Assembly (NCBI GenBank): GCA_040005915.1
Contig: JBDTYA010000082.1
Coordinates: 1 to 23,429, forward strand
Length of the DNA stretch: 23,429 nucleotides
Direction: 5' to 3'
Source of the DNA: JAENVT01 sp040005915
GTDB taxonomy: Bacteria; Actinomycetota; Acidimicrobiia; Acidimicrobiales; Ilumatobacteraceae
In this document: positions 7,205 to 14,900 of the stretch, in pieces
Numbering within the stretch: the first letter of the stretch is position 1
How the letters are laid out: every line of letters starts with the position of its first letter
Position numbers and translations under genes: made by a program
The notes under the pieces: generated by a model
What the model was told of the DNA's origin: nothing
Database searches by the model: none
The model's input: the letters and a program-made list of their open reading frames with translations, nothing else

Positions 7205-8530
7205 ATGGGGGAGAGCGTGGGAGGGGACGAGCAGCGAACCCTGCTGGCCGGTGGGATGGTCTTCGACGGCAGCGGGTCGCCGTTGTTCGCCGGCGATGTG
7301 CTGATCTCCGGCAACCGCATCGAAGCGGTGCTGCCGCGCACCGATCAGTTGCCGATGCCGTCTCCGGCCGACGTCACCCGCATCGAGCTCGCCGGTCGCA
7401 CCGTCATGCCCGGGCTCGTCGAGGGTCATGCGCACATCTCCTTCACCAACATCGGCGATCTGATGCAACTGGTGCTGATGCCGGTGGAGGAGAACCTGAT
7501 CGCCGCCATCGCCAACGCCGCGTTGCTGCTCGACCACGGGTTCACCAGTCTTGTCAGTGCCGCGGCGTCGAAGCCACGGCTCGACGTGGTGGTGCGCAAC
7601 GCGATCGAAGCCGGTCAGATCGTGGGACCGCGGATGTTGGCCGCGAGCCAGGAGATCACGCCGACGGGCAACCTCGGCGACCTCGATCTGGCACACCTGC
7701 CGATCCCGGAAGCGTCGCGATTCGCGTGCATCTGCGACGGGCCCGAGGCGTTCAGGCTGGCCGCCCGCCGCTTCGCCCGCGAGGGTGTCGACATCCTCAA
7801 GGTCAATGTCTCCGGCGATCGGGACTGGGGCTACATGGGCGCCGACGCGACCACGACACTCATCGACGACGACGAACTCGGTGCGCTCGTGAAGGTGGCG
7901 CACGGCCGCGGGTTACGAGTCGCCGGACACGCGACCAGCGCCGGCTCGGTCAAGATGTGCGTAGCGCACGGCGTCGACATCATCTACCACGCTGCGCTCG
8001 CCGACTCAGCGGCGCTCGACGCGATCGAGTCGGTCAAGGACACCGTGTTCGTGGCGCCGGCGGTCGGGTTCCCCTACGCCTACCTCCACGAGGGCGAGAA
8101 GTACGGCTTGCGCCTCGAGCCGCAGGCCCGACGCAACCTGGAGGAGGAGATCGACTCCACGGCGCGCAACATGCAGGAGCTGCACCGTCGTGGGGTTCGC
8201 ATCGTTCCCGGCGGCGACTACGGACTGGCGTGCACGCCGCAGGGCCGCAACGCTCGTGACCTCGAGCTGTTCGTCAACCTGTTCGGATTCACTCCGGCCG
8301 AGGCGCTCGTTGCGGCCACCAACCATGGCGGGGCGATGATGGGCCGCGGCGACGAGCTCGGCCAACTGCGCGCCGGTTGGCTCGCCGATGTGATCGTCGT
8401 CGACGGCGATCCACTCGACGACATCGCGGTGCTGCAGGACCGTTCGCGGGTCCACCTCGTGATGAAGGACGGCACGATCTTCCGCAACGATCTGCCGGCC
8501 GCCGAGCGCGATCGCACGCTCGCCCGATGA
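7205..8530 (+). CDS. Amidohydrolase family protein (imidazolonepropionase-like)
   Basis: This 441-residue metal-dependent hydrolase belongs to the COG1228-like group of the amidohydrolase superfamily. The zinc-site residues can be placed in order: HAH (H75 and H77) after VMPGLVEG, a likely carboxylated lysine K199 in ILKVNVSGD, H242 in AGHAT, H262 in YHA, and D338 in PGGDYG. The C-terminal strand region (LRAGWLADVIVVDGDPLDDI) is the usual closing sandwich. The group includes dipeptidases, N-acyl amino acid hydrolases and ring-opening enzymes, so the substrate is not predictable. No ribosome site precedes ATG 7205; a -10-like element suggests a leaderless mRNA. The reading frame continues upstream to 7145, but that sequence does not resemble the family. 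It overlaps the SDR gene by ATGA, which suggests a shared catabolic step. Confidence 0.88.
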   Translation: MGESVGGDEQRTLLAGGMVFDGSGSPLFAGDVLISGNRIEAVLPRTDQLPMPSPADVTRIELAGRTVMPGLVEGHAHISFTNIGDLMQLVLMPVEENLIAAIANAALLLDHGFTSLVSAAASKPRLDVVVRNAIEAGQIVGPRMLAASQEITPTGNLGDLDLAHLPIPEASRFACICDGPEAFRLAARRFAREGVDILKVNVSGDRDWGYMGADATTTLIDDDELGALVKVAHGRGLRVAGHATSAGSVKMCVAHGVDIIYHAALADSAALDAIESVKDTVFVAPAVGFPYAYLHEGEKYGLRLEPQARRNLEEEIDSTARNMQELHRRGVRIVPGGDYGLACTPQGRNARDLELFVNLFGFTPAEALVAATNHGGAMMGRGDELGQLRAGWLADVIVVDGDPLDDIAVLQDRSRVHLVMKDGTIFRNDLPAAERDRTLAR

Positions 8531-9294
8531 GCACGTCGCCGTTCGACCTGTCGGGCCGCGTCGCGCTGGTGACCGGCTCGAGCCGTGGCATAGGTTTGGC
8601 GCTCGCCAGAGCTCTCGGTCAAGCCGGGGCAGAGGTGGTCGTGAACGCCCGCGATACGGTCGCCCTCGAAGCCGCCGCCGCATCTTTGGGCGACGACGGT
8701 TTGATCGTGCACTGCCGGCCGTTCGACGTATGTGACACGGCCGCCGTCTCTGCTGCGGTCGATTCGATCGAGGCCGACATCGGTGCGATCGACATCCTCG
8801 TGAACAACGCCGGGTTGCAGATACGTGGGGCGATGTTGGACTACGACGTCGCCGACTTCCGGCACCTGATGGAGGTCAACGTCCTCGCCGCGTTCACCGT
8901 GGGCAAGGCGGTGGCCGGTCGCATGGTGCCGAGAGGGCGCGGCAAGATCATCAACATCTGCTCCGTCATGTCGGAGTGTGCCCGGTCAACCGTCGTGGCG
9001 TACGCCGCGACCAAAGGGGCGCTGAAGATGTTGACGCGCGGCATGTGCGCCGACTTCGGTCCCCTCGGCATCCAGGTGAACGCGCTGGGCCCCGGCTACT
9101 TCGCGACCGAACTGACCGCGGCGTTGGTGGCCGACGAGGAGTTCTCGACATGGGTTGCGCGACGGACCCCCGCCGGACGCTGGGGACGCGTCGAAGAGCT
9201 GGGTGGCGCCGTCGTGTTCCTGGCCAGCGAGGCATCGAGCTATGTCAACGGCCAGATCCTGTACGTCGACGGCGGCATGACCGCCGTCCTCTGA
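8527..9294 (+). CDS. SDR oxidoreductase, gluconate 5-dehydrogenase-like
   Basis: This classical short-chain dehydrogenase has 255 residues. It shows the nucleotide-binding TGSSRGIG (16-23), the NNAG motif, a catalytic serine in NICSVMS, and Y159/K163 in the YxxxK motif. The stretch from NICSV to RTPAGRWG, including TKGALKMLTRGM and NALGPGYFATELT, resembles gluconate 5-dehydrogenases (IdnO type) more than generic SDRs. Those enzymes interconvert gluconate and 5-ketogluconate with NADP(H). The ATG overlaps the amidohydrolase stop as ATGA, so translation is probably coupled. Pairing with an amidohydrolase, without sugar-acid transport genes nearby, makes a different hydroxy or keto acid substrate possible. 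The stop lies 6 nt from that of the convergent membrane protein, with no clear terminator between them. Confidence 0.88.
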   Translation: MSTSPFDLSGRVALVTGSSRGIGLALARALGQAGAEVVVNARDTVALEAAAASLGDDGLIVHCRPFDVCDTAAVSAAVDSIEADIGAIDILVNNAGLQIRGAMLDYDVADFRHLMEVNVLAAFTVGKAVAGRMVPRGRGKIINICSVMSECARSTVVAYAATKGALKMLTRGMCADFGPLGIQVNALGPGYFATELTAALVADEEFSTWVARRTPAGRWGRVEELGGAVVFLASEASSYVNGQILYVDGGMTAVL

Positions 9295-9300
9295 CGCGAC

Positions 9301-10131
9301 CTACACCGTTTCGTCGATCAGCACCGGCCGGTCGCGTTGGATGCGCGTCATGAAGACGACGACCACGAGGATCGCCGCCAGGAAGACGATGCTCGTCACG
9401 GTCGTGCCGAGACCGAGACCGGTCTGGGTGCCGGGGTCGGCATCGGCCGCGACCGTTCGAGGTTGGGAGAGCAGGTCGCCGATCGATGCACCAAGCGGAC
9501 GGGTGATGACGTATGCCGCCCAGAACGCCAGGATCGCGTTGAGGTGGAACTTGAAGCGTGCGAGCGCGATCAGGGCGATGATCGCCGCGAACAGGACCAC
9601 CGACTTCCAGTAGCCGAGGCTGTACTGCTCGCCGACCAAGTCGCCGGCAGCCGTGCCGAGCGCGAAGGTGAACAGGATCGCGACCCAGTAGAACGCCTCG
9701 CGCTTGGCGGTGTGGATCGAGTGGATCGAGAGCGTCTTCTCGCTGGCGTACCACGCTCCGAACGAGGCGAACATCAAGATCGCGAAGACGATGGTGCTGG
9801 TCGTCAGCGACACGTGGAAGTGCTCGACCATGTTGTCGGTGATGAGGGTGCCGACGATGCTGATCAGCACCACGGCAACCCAGTACACGGCGGGGATGTA
9901 CTCGGGCACACGGAACTGAACCACCAGCGCGATCGCGAGCAATGATCCCATCACGATGGTGGTCGTGTTGAGGTTGTCGCCCAGCTTGCCGTTGATGAAG
10001 TCGGCAAACGTTTCCCCCACGGTCGTGCACAGCACCTTGATCACCCAGAAGTACAGCGTCACCTCGGGCACCTTGCTGAGCCGGTCGCGAATCTCGGCAG
10101 AGGGATGCAGCATCGATGGGGAGTTGGTCAT
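9301..10131 (-). CDS. COG4705-like integral membrane protein with four internal repeats
   Basis: This 276-residue polytopic protein resembles the uncharacterised COG4705 membrane family. It starts at ATG 10131 behind AAAGG (complement of 10138-10142). It contains four copies of W-x9-G-x4-D: W29/G39/D44, W84/G94/D99, W149/G159/D164 and W204/G214/D219. The copies are spaced 55, 65 and 55 residues apart, which indicates an ancestral two-repeat unit that was duplicated. Each repeat carries hydrophobic segments, and seven or eight membrane helices in total are likely. The repeated glycine and membrane-embedded acidic residue suggest a small-solute or ion transporter, but this is inference. The gene lies 69 bp downstream of the PAP2 gene on the same strand and is probably cotranscribed with it. 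Confidence 0.8.
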   Translation of the reverse strand: MTNSPSMLHPSAEIRDRLSKVPEVTLYFWVIKVLCTTVGETFADFINGKLGDNLNTTTIVMGSLLAIALVVQFRVPEYIPAVYWVAVVLISIVGTLITDNMVEHFHVSLTTSTIVFAILMFASFGAWYASEKTLSIHSIHTAKREAFYWVAILFTFALGTAAGDLVGEQYSLGYWKSVVLFAAIIALIALARFKFHLNAILAFWAAYVITRPLGASIGDLLSQPRTVAADADPGTQTGLGLGTTVTSIVFLAAILVVVVFMTRIQRDRPVLIDETV

Positions 10132-10200
10132 AGCGAACCTTTCGTGTTCGGAATCGCGCCAGCATGCATCGAGGGGACCTCGGCCTGCCTGCAGATCAGT

Positions 10201-10884
10201 TCAACTGCGGGTAAACCGTCCTGTGAAGCGCGGCCACGCATCCCACTGCTCACCGAGGTCGATGACGGCGACCACCACGATCGCGACCGTCAGGCCTATC
10301 AGCCAACTGACGAGGACGTCGGTCGGCCAGTGCACGCCGAGCTCCAGGCGGCTGAGGCCGATCGACACACACAACACCACGGTGATCACCGCCGTGATCC
10401 AGCTCCACAGGGGACGACGGAGCGCGAACGCAACGACGAGCGCAAGGGCTACGTAGAACGCCGTCCCGTCGGCGGTGTGGCCGGAGGGCATCGACGGCTC
10501 GGTTTCCGACACGAGGTGCAGGTAGAGCGGAGGACGGGCGCGGCCGATCGCCGACTTTCCGATCGCCGTGATGACGCCCGCTGTGAGGAACGCCAGTGTC
10601 GGCGCCGCCGCCAGCACGGACTTCAACCGGATCCATGCGACGATCGTCGCGATTGCGGCAAGCGCGAAGAGGACGCGAATGTCACCCGCCAGCGTCGCAG
10701 CCTTGGCGAGGTCGACGGTCCATCCGTGCCGGTGAGTGGTGAAGAACGACAACACGCTGGCGTCGCCGTGGGTCCCTACGGCGAGACCCAGGGCAGCGAC
10801 CGCGGACACCATCGCGAGGACGACGGCGGTGGCGGTCCGTGGGATCTCGCCGGCGGCAGCGGTCGCGTCGGCGTGGCGGGACAT
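10201..10884 (-). CDS. PAP2-family membrane phosphatase
   Basis: This 227-residue membrane protein has all three parts of the type 2 phosphatidic acid phosphatase signature: K-x6-RP (KSAIGRARP), PSGHT, and SR-x5-H-x3-D (SRLELGVHWPTD). The catalytic histidines are in PSGH and in the third motif. About six hydrophobic segments can be seen, as is usual. Family members dephosphorylate phosphatidate, phosphatidylglycerophosphate or undecaprenyl pyrophosphate at the outer face of the membrane; which applies here is not evident. ATG 10884 gives a normal family length. The open frame upstream runs antisense to the response regulator gene and is not coding. It is divergent from the two-component genes (111 bp) and upstream of the four-repeat membrane protein. 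Confidence 0.9.
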   Translation of the reverse strand: MSRHADATAAAGEIPRTATAVVLAMVSAVAALGLAVGTHGDASVLSFFTTHRHGWTVDLAKAATLAGDIRVLFALAAIATIVAWIRLKSVLAAAPTLAFLTAGVITAIGKSAIGRARPPLYLHLVSETEPSMPSGHTADGTAFYVALALVVAFALRRPLWSWITAVITVVLCVSIGLSRLELGVHWPTDVLVSWLIGLTVAIVVVAVIDLGEQWDAWPRFTGRFTRS

Positions 10885-10937
10885 GGTGCAACCGTACGAA
10901 TCCGTATCGCGGGACCAACGAGGAGAATGGTCAACTC

Positions 10938-10966
10938 TTGGTAAATCGGCCGCCGGTCCATAAGTT
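10938..10966 (+). promoter_or_regulatory. Candidate promoter of the two-component operon
   Basis: TTGGTA (10938-10943) and TAAGTT (10961-10966) are separated by 17 nt, fitting a -35 and a TANNNT -10 box. They lie upstream of the response regulator start at 10996. A GAAGG ribosome site is at 10980-10984. The PAP2 promoter must lie in the same 111-bp gap on the other strand. Confidence 0.4.
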
Positions 10967-10995
10967 GTTACGGGACACTGAAGGTCGGACCCAGC

Positions 10996-11679
10996 ATGAC
11001 GACGAGCAACCGGCAGCACATCCTGATCGTCGAGGACGACACCGTGATCGGCTCGTCGATGCGGGACGCATTGCAGTCGCACGGCTTCGACGTCACTTTG
11101 CTCACCAACGGCAGTGAAGTCGAGGCTTTCGTGTTGCAGGCGAAGCCCGATCTCGTCCTGCTCGACGCGGGCCTTCCTGATATCGACGGGTTCACGTTGT
11201 GCCGCCGGCTGCGCTCGCAGCACGGCGAACTTCCCATCGTTCTCGTCACGGCCCGAGATGCCGACATCGACATCGTCGTCGGATTGGACTCGGGCGCAGA
11301 CGACTACATCACGAAGCCGTTCTCGATGGCTGTGCTGCTGGCACGGATCCGTGCCCACCTTCGGGGCAACGATGCGATCGACCTGAACGCACTGGTGCAG
11401 GTCGGAGACCTCAGCATAGATCCCGGGTCGTATACGGCGACCTTGGCCGGGGTACCGCTGGAGCTCAGGCCGCGCGAGTTCGCGCTTCTGCTGTACCTCG
11501 CTCGCCAGGCCGGTCGGGTGGTGACGAGGGATCGTGTCCTCGCCGATCTCTGGGACGTTCATTGGGAGACGTCGACGAAGACCGTCGACATGCATCTCGT
11601 CGCCCTTCGCCGCAAGCTCGGATCGAGCATCGAGATCGTCACGGTCCGCGGCGTCGGTTACCGGTTGATGAGTCCATGA
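10996..11679 (+). CDS. OmpR/PhoB-family response regulator
   Basis: This 227-residue two-domain regulator has an N-terminal receiver with acidic residues D14/D15 (IVEDD), the phosphoacceptor D57 (LVLLDAGLPD) and conserved K107 (ITKPFS). The C-terminal winged helix runs from about residue 135 (VGDLSID) to RGVGYRLMSP and includes the typical ELRPREFALLLYLA and TVDMHLVALRRKLG elements. It is expected to bind DNA as a phosphorylated dimer. The gene overlaps the histidine kinase gene by ATGA, so the two are translated together. Its divergence from the PAP2 gene makes the PAP2/membrane-protein transcript a likely target, which is inference from layout only. Confidence 0.95.
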   Translation: MTTSNRQHILIVEDDTVIGSSMRDALQSHGFDVTLLTNGSEVEAFVLQAKPDLVLLDAGLPDIDGFTLCRRLRSQHGELPIVLVTARDADIDIVVGLDSGADDYITKPFSMAVLLARIRAHLRGNDAIDLNALVQVGDLSIDPGSYTATLAGVPLELRPREFALLLYLARQAGRVVTRDRVLADLWDVHWETSTKTVDMHLVALRRKLGSSIEIVTVRGVGYRLMSP

Positions 11680-12953
11680 CGCGGCGCATCACGACGGCAA
11701 TCGTCGGCGTGACGGCCCTGGTGCTGCTCGCATTGGGCATTCCGCTCGGGATTGTCATCAGGCAGTCGATCATCGATTCGGAAGTGGTCGAGATGCACGC
11801 GGTGGTTGCCCATCTGCAGACGGAGATCAATCTGCCGATCAACCCGGCAGAACTCTCGAAGCTGGCTCGCGAGAGCGACTCGCCGCCTCCGTTCGGGATC
11901 TACGACGACTCGGGCCGGCGCGTCTATGGAGTCGGCCCGGCGGTCGCCGATGCACCTGTGCAGGCAGCGCAACATGGCATGACCTCGTCGAGCACGGACG
12001 GGGCGATCGTCGTCGCGGCTCCACTGACGGATCGCAACGAAGACGTCCTGGTCGTGGTGAGGGTCAGCGAGTCGTTGGCCGGCGTGCAAAGCCACGCTCA
12101 GCACGAGTGGACGATGATGGTCCTGGCCGGTGCGATTGCGTTGGGTGGCGCGTGGATCGTGGCACGGCGCCTGGCGCGGCGTCTCGGCCAACCGGTCACC
12201 GAGCTGGCGGCGAGCGCCGCCAAGATCGGCAGCGGTGCGGTCCTGGCCGATCATCCTCCGTCCGGCATTGCCGAGATCGATCTTCTCGGTGAGGCGCTGA
12301 CCGACAGTTCGCGAAGGATCAACGAAGCGATCGGGCGCGAGCGACGCTTCAGCTCCGACGTCTCACATCAGCTGAGGACACCGTTGTCGGGTTTGCGATT
12401 GCGGCTGGAACGCGTCAGATCCGGTGACGATGCGGAGGCGATTGCCGCGGAGTCGTTGGCCGATCTCGGACGGCTCGAACAGACGGTGCACCATCTGCTT
12501 GCGTTCGCCAGGGATTCGACGCCGTCGACGTCGGCGAGTTCGCTGAATCGCGCGGCGGCCGATGCCGTCGAACGCTGGGCCGAACCCAGCAGATCGGTCG
12601 GCCGCTCGGTGACCTTGCGAGGGTCCGCTCCGGCGACCGTTCGGGCATCGTCGACGTCGATCGACCAGATCCTCGACGTCCTCATCGACAACGCCCTGAC
12701 TCACGGCACCGGCGCGATCAGCGTCATTGCCCGTCGGGTCGCCGGAGGTGCCGCCATCGACGTGGCTGACCAGGGATCGTCGGCAGAGGCCGGCACCGAC
12801 GAGGAGTTGTTCGTGCGCGGGCACGGATCCAACACGGGAATCGGCTTGGCCCTGGCGCGATCGATCGCCGATGCCGAAGGAGGGAGGCTGGTGATCGTCC
12901 GACGACAGCCCACCACGTTCTCCCTGATCTTGTTGCTCGCCGAAGCGGACTGA
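11676..12953 (+). CDS. Sensor histidine kinase
   Basis: This 425-residue membrane kinase is the partner of the preceding response regulator. TM1 is near residues 7-29, a sensor region of about 115 residues lies outside the membrane, and TM2 is near 145-165. A HAMP-like linker follows, then the phosphoacceptor H231 in VSHQLRTPLSG. Glutamine occupies the position usually held by glutamate or aspartate after the histidine, a known variant in actinobacterial kinases. The ATPase domain shows the N box (DNALTHG), a G1-like DVADQG, an F-box-like ELFVRG and G2 NTGIGLALA. The sensor region has no recognisable domain, so the signal is unknown. Given the neighbouring PAP2 and membrane genes, an envelope or ion stress signal is plausible. 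Confidence 0.94.
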   Translation: MTRRITTAIVGVTALVLLALGIPLGIVIRQSIIDSEVVEMHAVVAHLQTEINLPINPAELSKLARESDSPPPFGIYDDSGRRVYGVGPAVADAPVQAAQHGMTSSSTDGAIVVAAPLTDRNEDVLVVVRVSESLAGVQSHAQHEWTMMVLAGAIALGGAWIVARRLARRLGQPVTELAASAAKIGSGAVLADHPPSGIAEIDLLGEALTDSSRRINEAIGRERRFSSDVSHQLRTPLSGLRLRLERVRSGDDAEAIAAESLADLGRLEQTVHHLLAFARDSTPSTSASSLNRAAADAVERWAEPSRSVGRSVTLRGSAPATVRASSTSIDQILDVLIDNALTHGTGAISVIARRVAGGAAIDVADQGSSAEAGTDEELFVRGHGSNTGIGLALARSIADAEGGRLVIVRRQPTTFSLILLLAEAD

Positions 12954-13145
12954 GCCCGCCTCGGTCAGTCGGCTGGTTGCCGTGCGAAGGTCCTCGGTTC
13001 GTTACCGCCGACGACCGACCCGACCACACAACTGAGATCACAATCAGTTTCAGCCGGCGGGACGGGCCCGCCAAGTTCGATTCGCTGGTCACCGAAGTCG
13101 GAGATCGAAGCCTCTGCCACCGGGTTCAGGCTCGGGTGCCGTGCC

Positions 13146-13376
13146 CTACAGGCCTTTGCGTAGCTCGACGACGGCCTGGCTCAGTGCCGCGGAGAGGTCG
13201 TTGTGGTGCGAGCGAACCACTGAGTGACTGATGTGCTCGTCGTCACCGTGAACGAACACCGCCTCGGAGTTGATCGCGATGGAGCCGACGTCGGGGGAAT
13301 CGTTGTTCGAGACCCAGTTGTCGACCTCGGAGCGTTCGTCGGGTGTGGGCTCGTAGTCGTCCCAGTGAAGTTCCAT
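13146..13376 (-). CDS. Small acidic hypothetical protein
   Basis: This predicted 76-residue protein starts at MELHWDDYEPTPDE (ATG 13376). It is rich in aspartate, glutamate, histidine and serine. It has no signal peptide or membrane segment, and the end (SAALSQAVVELRKGL) looks helical. I do not recognise a family. Support comes from the acidic, protein-like composition and a sensible start; the ribosome site is weak (GCAGG directly before the ATG). It stands alone on the minus strand between the kinase gene and the reductase gene. The frame extends upstream to 13586, but that part is arginine-rich and looks like a GC shadow. Confidence 0.5.
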   Translation of the reverse strand: MELHWDDYEPTPDERSEVDNWVSNNDSPDVGSIAINSEAVFVHGDDEHISHSVVRSHHNDLSAALSQAVVELRKGL

Positions 13377-13578
13377 CCTGCGACGGTAGCCCTTTCGCCG
13401 CGAGGCGCTCAATCCCGTTGACCTCCGGCGTATCGCACGAAGTTGCCGGCGCCAGGACGAGCCAGGAGCCCTGGGCCCTCGTGCTCCTACGATGCAGTGA
13501 TCGAGGATTTGGCTACGGAAGCGGTCGCCGCCACCTGCGACCGTGACGGCTGTACCGCAAGAGCAGATTGGAGTGGAG

Positions 13579-14157
13579 ATGGGCAAGCTGATCTATGCAG
13601 CGATCGCCTCGCTCGACGGGTACGTCGAGGACGAGGAAGGCAGGTTCGACTGGTCGACGCCCGATGACGAGGTGCATGCGTTCGTCAACGATCTCGAGCG
13701 ACCGATCGGCACCTACCTCTACGGGCGACGGATGTACGAGACGATGGTGTTCTGGGAGACCGTCACCACCGAGGCCGAGGAGCCGGCGGTGTTCGGCGAC
13801 TATGCGCGCATCTGGCGGGCAGCCGACAAGATCGTCTACTCCCGGACGCTTCGCGAGGTATCGAGCGCGAGGACCCGGATCGAGCGCGAGTTCCACGGAG
13901 ACGCGATCGGCCGGCTCAAGCAGTCCTCGGGGACTGATATCGCAATCGGCGGTGCCGAACTTGCCGGCCACGCAATCGGCGCAGGTCTGGTCGACGAGTG
14001 CCACCTGTTCCTCTGCCCGATCGTGGTCGGAGGCGGCAAGCGCGCCCTTCCCGGCAACATCCGCGTGCAACTCGAACTTCTCGATGAGCGCCGGTTCCGA
14101 AACGGCGTCGTTCACCTCCACTACCGCGTAACCGGTCACACGGGACCGAGCCGATAG
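13579..14157 (+). CDS. Dihydrofolate reductase/RibD C-terminal domain family protein
   Basis: This 192-residue protein has the family's opening strand (KLIYAAIASLDGYVED), the YGRRMYETM segment and the C-terminal IAIGGAELAGHAIGAGLVDECHLFLCPIVVGGGKRAL. These correspond to the NADPH-binding fold shared by DHFR and the RibD reductase domain. Such stand-alone DHFR-like proteins are widespread in actinobacteria and mostly uncharacterised; they are not assumed to make tetrahydrofolate. ATG 13579 has a GGAG close upstream and matches family N-termini. The frame also permits GTG 13543, which would add an atypical extension. A strong hairpin follows the stop immediately, so the gene is probably monocistronic. 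Confidence 0.87.
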   Translation: MGKLIYAAIASLDGYVEDEEGRFDWSTPDDEVHAFVNDLERPIGTYLYGRRMYETMVFWETVTTEAEEPAVFGDYARIWRAADKIVYSRTLREVSSARTRIEREFHGDAIGRLKQSSGTDIAIGGAELAGHAIGAGLVDECHLFLCPIVVGGGKRALPGNIRVQLELLDERRFRNGVVHLHYRVTGHTGPSR

Positions 14158-14158
14158 C

Positions 14159-14200
14159 CTCTCCCACCGGGCTCCGGCCCGATTAGCGGGAGGGTTTTCT
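14159..14200 (+). terminator. Rho-independent terminator after the DHFR-like gene
   Basis: CTCCC (14161-14165) pairs with GGGAG (14188-14192). An inner CGGGC (14168-14172) pairs with GCCCG (14177-14181) across a TCCG loop, and TTTT follows at 14195-14198. It begins two bases after the stop codon and ends about 20 nt before the tRNA gene. Confidence 0.75.
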
Positions 14201-14221
14201 TCCACCTTTTCAACCGGTCCC

Positions 14222-14293
14222 GCCCCTCTAGCTCAACGGTAGAGCAGCGGACTTTTAATCCGTTGGTTCGGGGTTCGAGACCCCGGGGGGGCA
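14222..14293 (+). tRNA. tRNA-Lys (anticodon UUU)
   Basis: The 72-nt cloverleaf can be folded fully. The acceptor stem is GCCCCTC/GGGGGGC (14222-14228 with 14286-14292), with one T-G pair. The D stem is GCTC/GAGC and the anticodon stem GCGGA/TCCGT with loop CTTTTAA. The T stem is CGGGG/CCCCG with loop TTCGAGA, and the discriminator base is A14293. The anticodon TTT is at 14254-14256. The 3' CCA is not encoded (the genome reads CCG), so it must be added by a nucleotidyltransferase. The gene converges with the DUF1203 gene 7 nt away. Confidence 0.96.
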
Positions 14294-14300
14294 CCGCAGC

Positions 14301-14774
14301 TCAGCCGCGATCGATGCGGGCGGCGAAGCAACCTCGTGATGCGTTGTGGACGTGAAGGTGGTCGATCTCGGAGTTGTCGAGCAGGAGGTCGATCGTCGCC
14401 GACAGGTCCGAGCCGTCGATCAGCGCGGCGTCGAGCATCATCGCCTTCGAGTCGAAGGCGCGGACCGAAAGCGTTCGGGTCGTCAGTTGGTCGGGCAGGT
14501 CGCCGGCCGTGGCCGAGTCGTACGGGGTGCAAGGTGTGGTGTGGATGAAGATCGGGCTGGCGCATCGGTAGGGCGACGATGCTTCGAACGGGTCGTACGA
14601 AACGAGCAGCAACTCGTCGCCGATGTCGGCGTCGCGCAGACACTGACGGCACGGGTAGCCGGGGCTGGTCTCGGCGACGTACGTGACGCCGCCTTCGATT
14701 CGAAGTCGATCGGCGACGGCTGCGTCGATGCCGGCCACGACGAAGGCGGATGTGGTGTCTGTCATGTTGCTCAT
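14301..14774 (-). CDS. DUF1203 family protein
   Basis: This 157-residue cytoplasmic protein matches the DUF1203 pattern. It has a CxxC motif in YPCRQCLRDADIGDELLLVSYDPF, then SPIFIHTTPC, a central LTTRTLSVRAFD, and a C-terminal DNSEIDHLHVHNASRGCFAARI. The family is common in actinobacteria and proteobacteria and has no established function. The cysteine pair and several histidines might bind a metal, but this is speculation. ATG 14774 or 14765 (MTDTTS) can serve as the start; neither has a good ribosome site. It is divergent from the enoyl-CoA hydratase gene with 126 bp between them. Confidence 0.85.
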   Translation of the reverse strand: MSNMTDTTSAFVVAGIDAAVADRLRIEGGVTYVAETSPGYPCRQCLRDADIGDELLLVSYDPFEASSPYRCASPIFIHTTPCTPYDSATAGDLPDQLTTRTLSVRAFDSKAMMLDAALIDGSDLSATIDLLLDNSEIDHLHVHNASRGCFAARIDRG

Positions 14775-14900
14775 GGTGGACCGTCAGCCGCGTCGGGGCT
14801 AGCGGAAATCGGACGCAGCGTGAGGGGGAGTAGGGGGTTCATGCGCATGTCGTCGAGTCGCGCTGAGACCACAAGCCGGCCTTCGTGACACACTGACGAC

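Noticed and set aside
10885..11595. Upstream extension of the PAP2 reading frame
   Set aside because: It runs antisense to the response regulator. The membrane protein has normal family length from ATG 10884.
13030..13049. AACTGA/TCAGTT inverted repeat with 8-nt loop after the kinase gene
   Set aside because: Six A/T-containing base pairs and no proper T tract make it too weak for a terminator. It could be an operator, but nothing supports that.
13443..13667. 74-codon plus-strand frame overlapping the DHFR-like start
   Set aside because: Most of it overlaps the real reductase gene in another frame, and the rest has no ribosome site or recognisable content.
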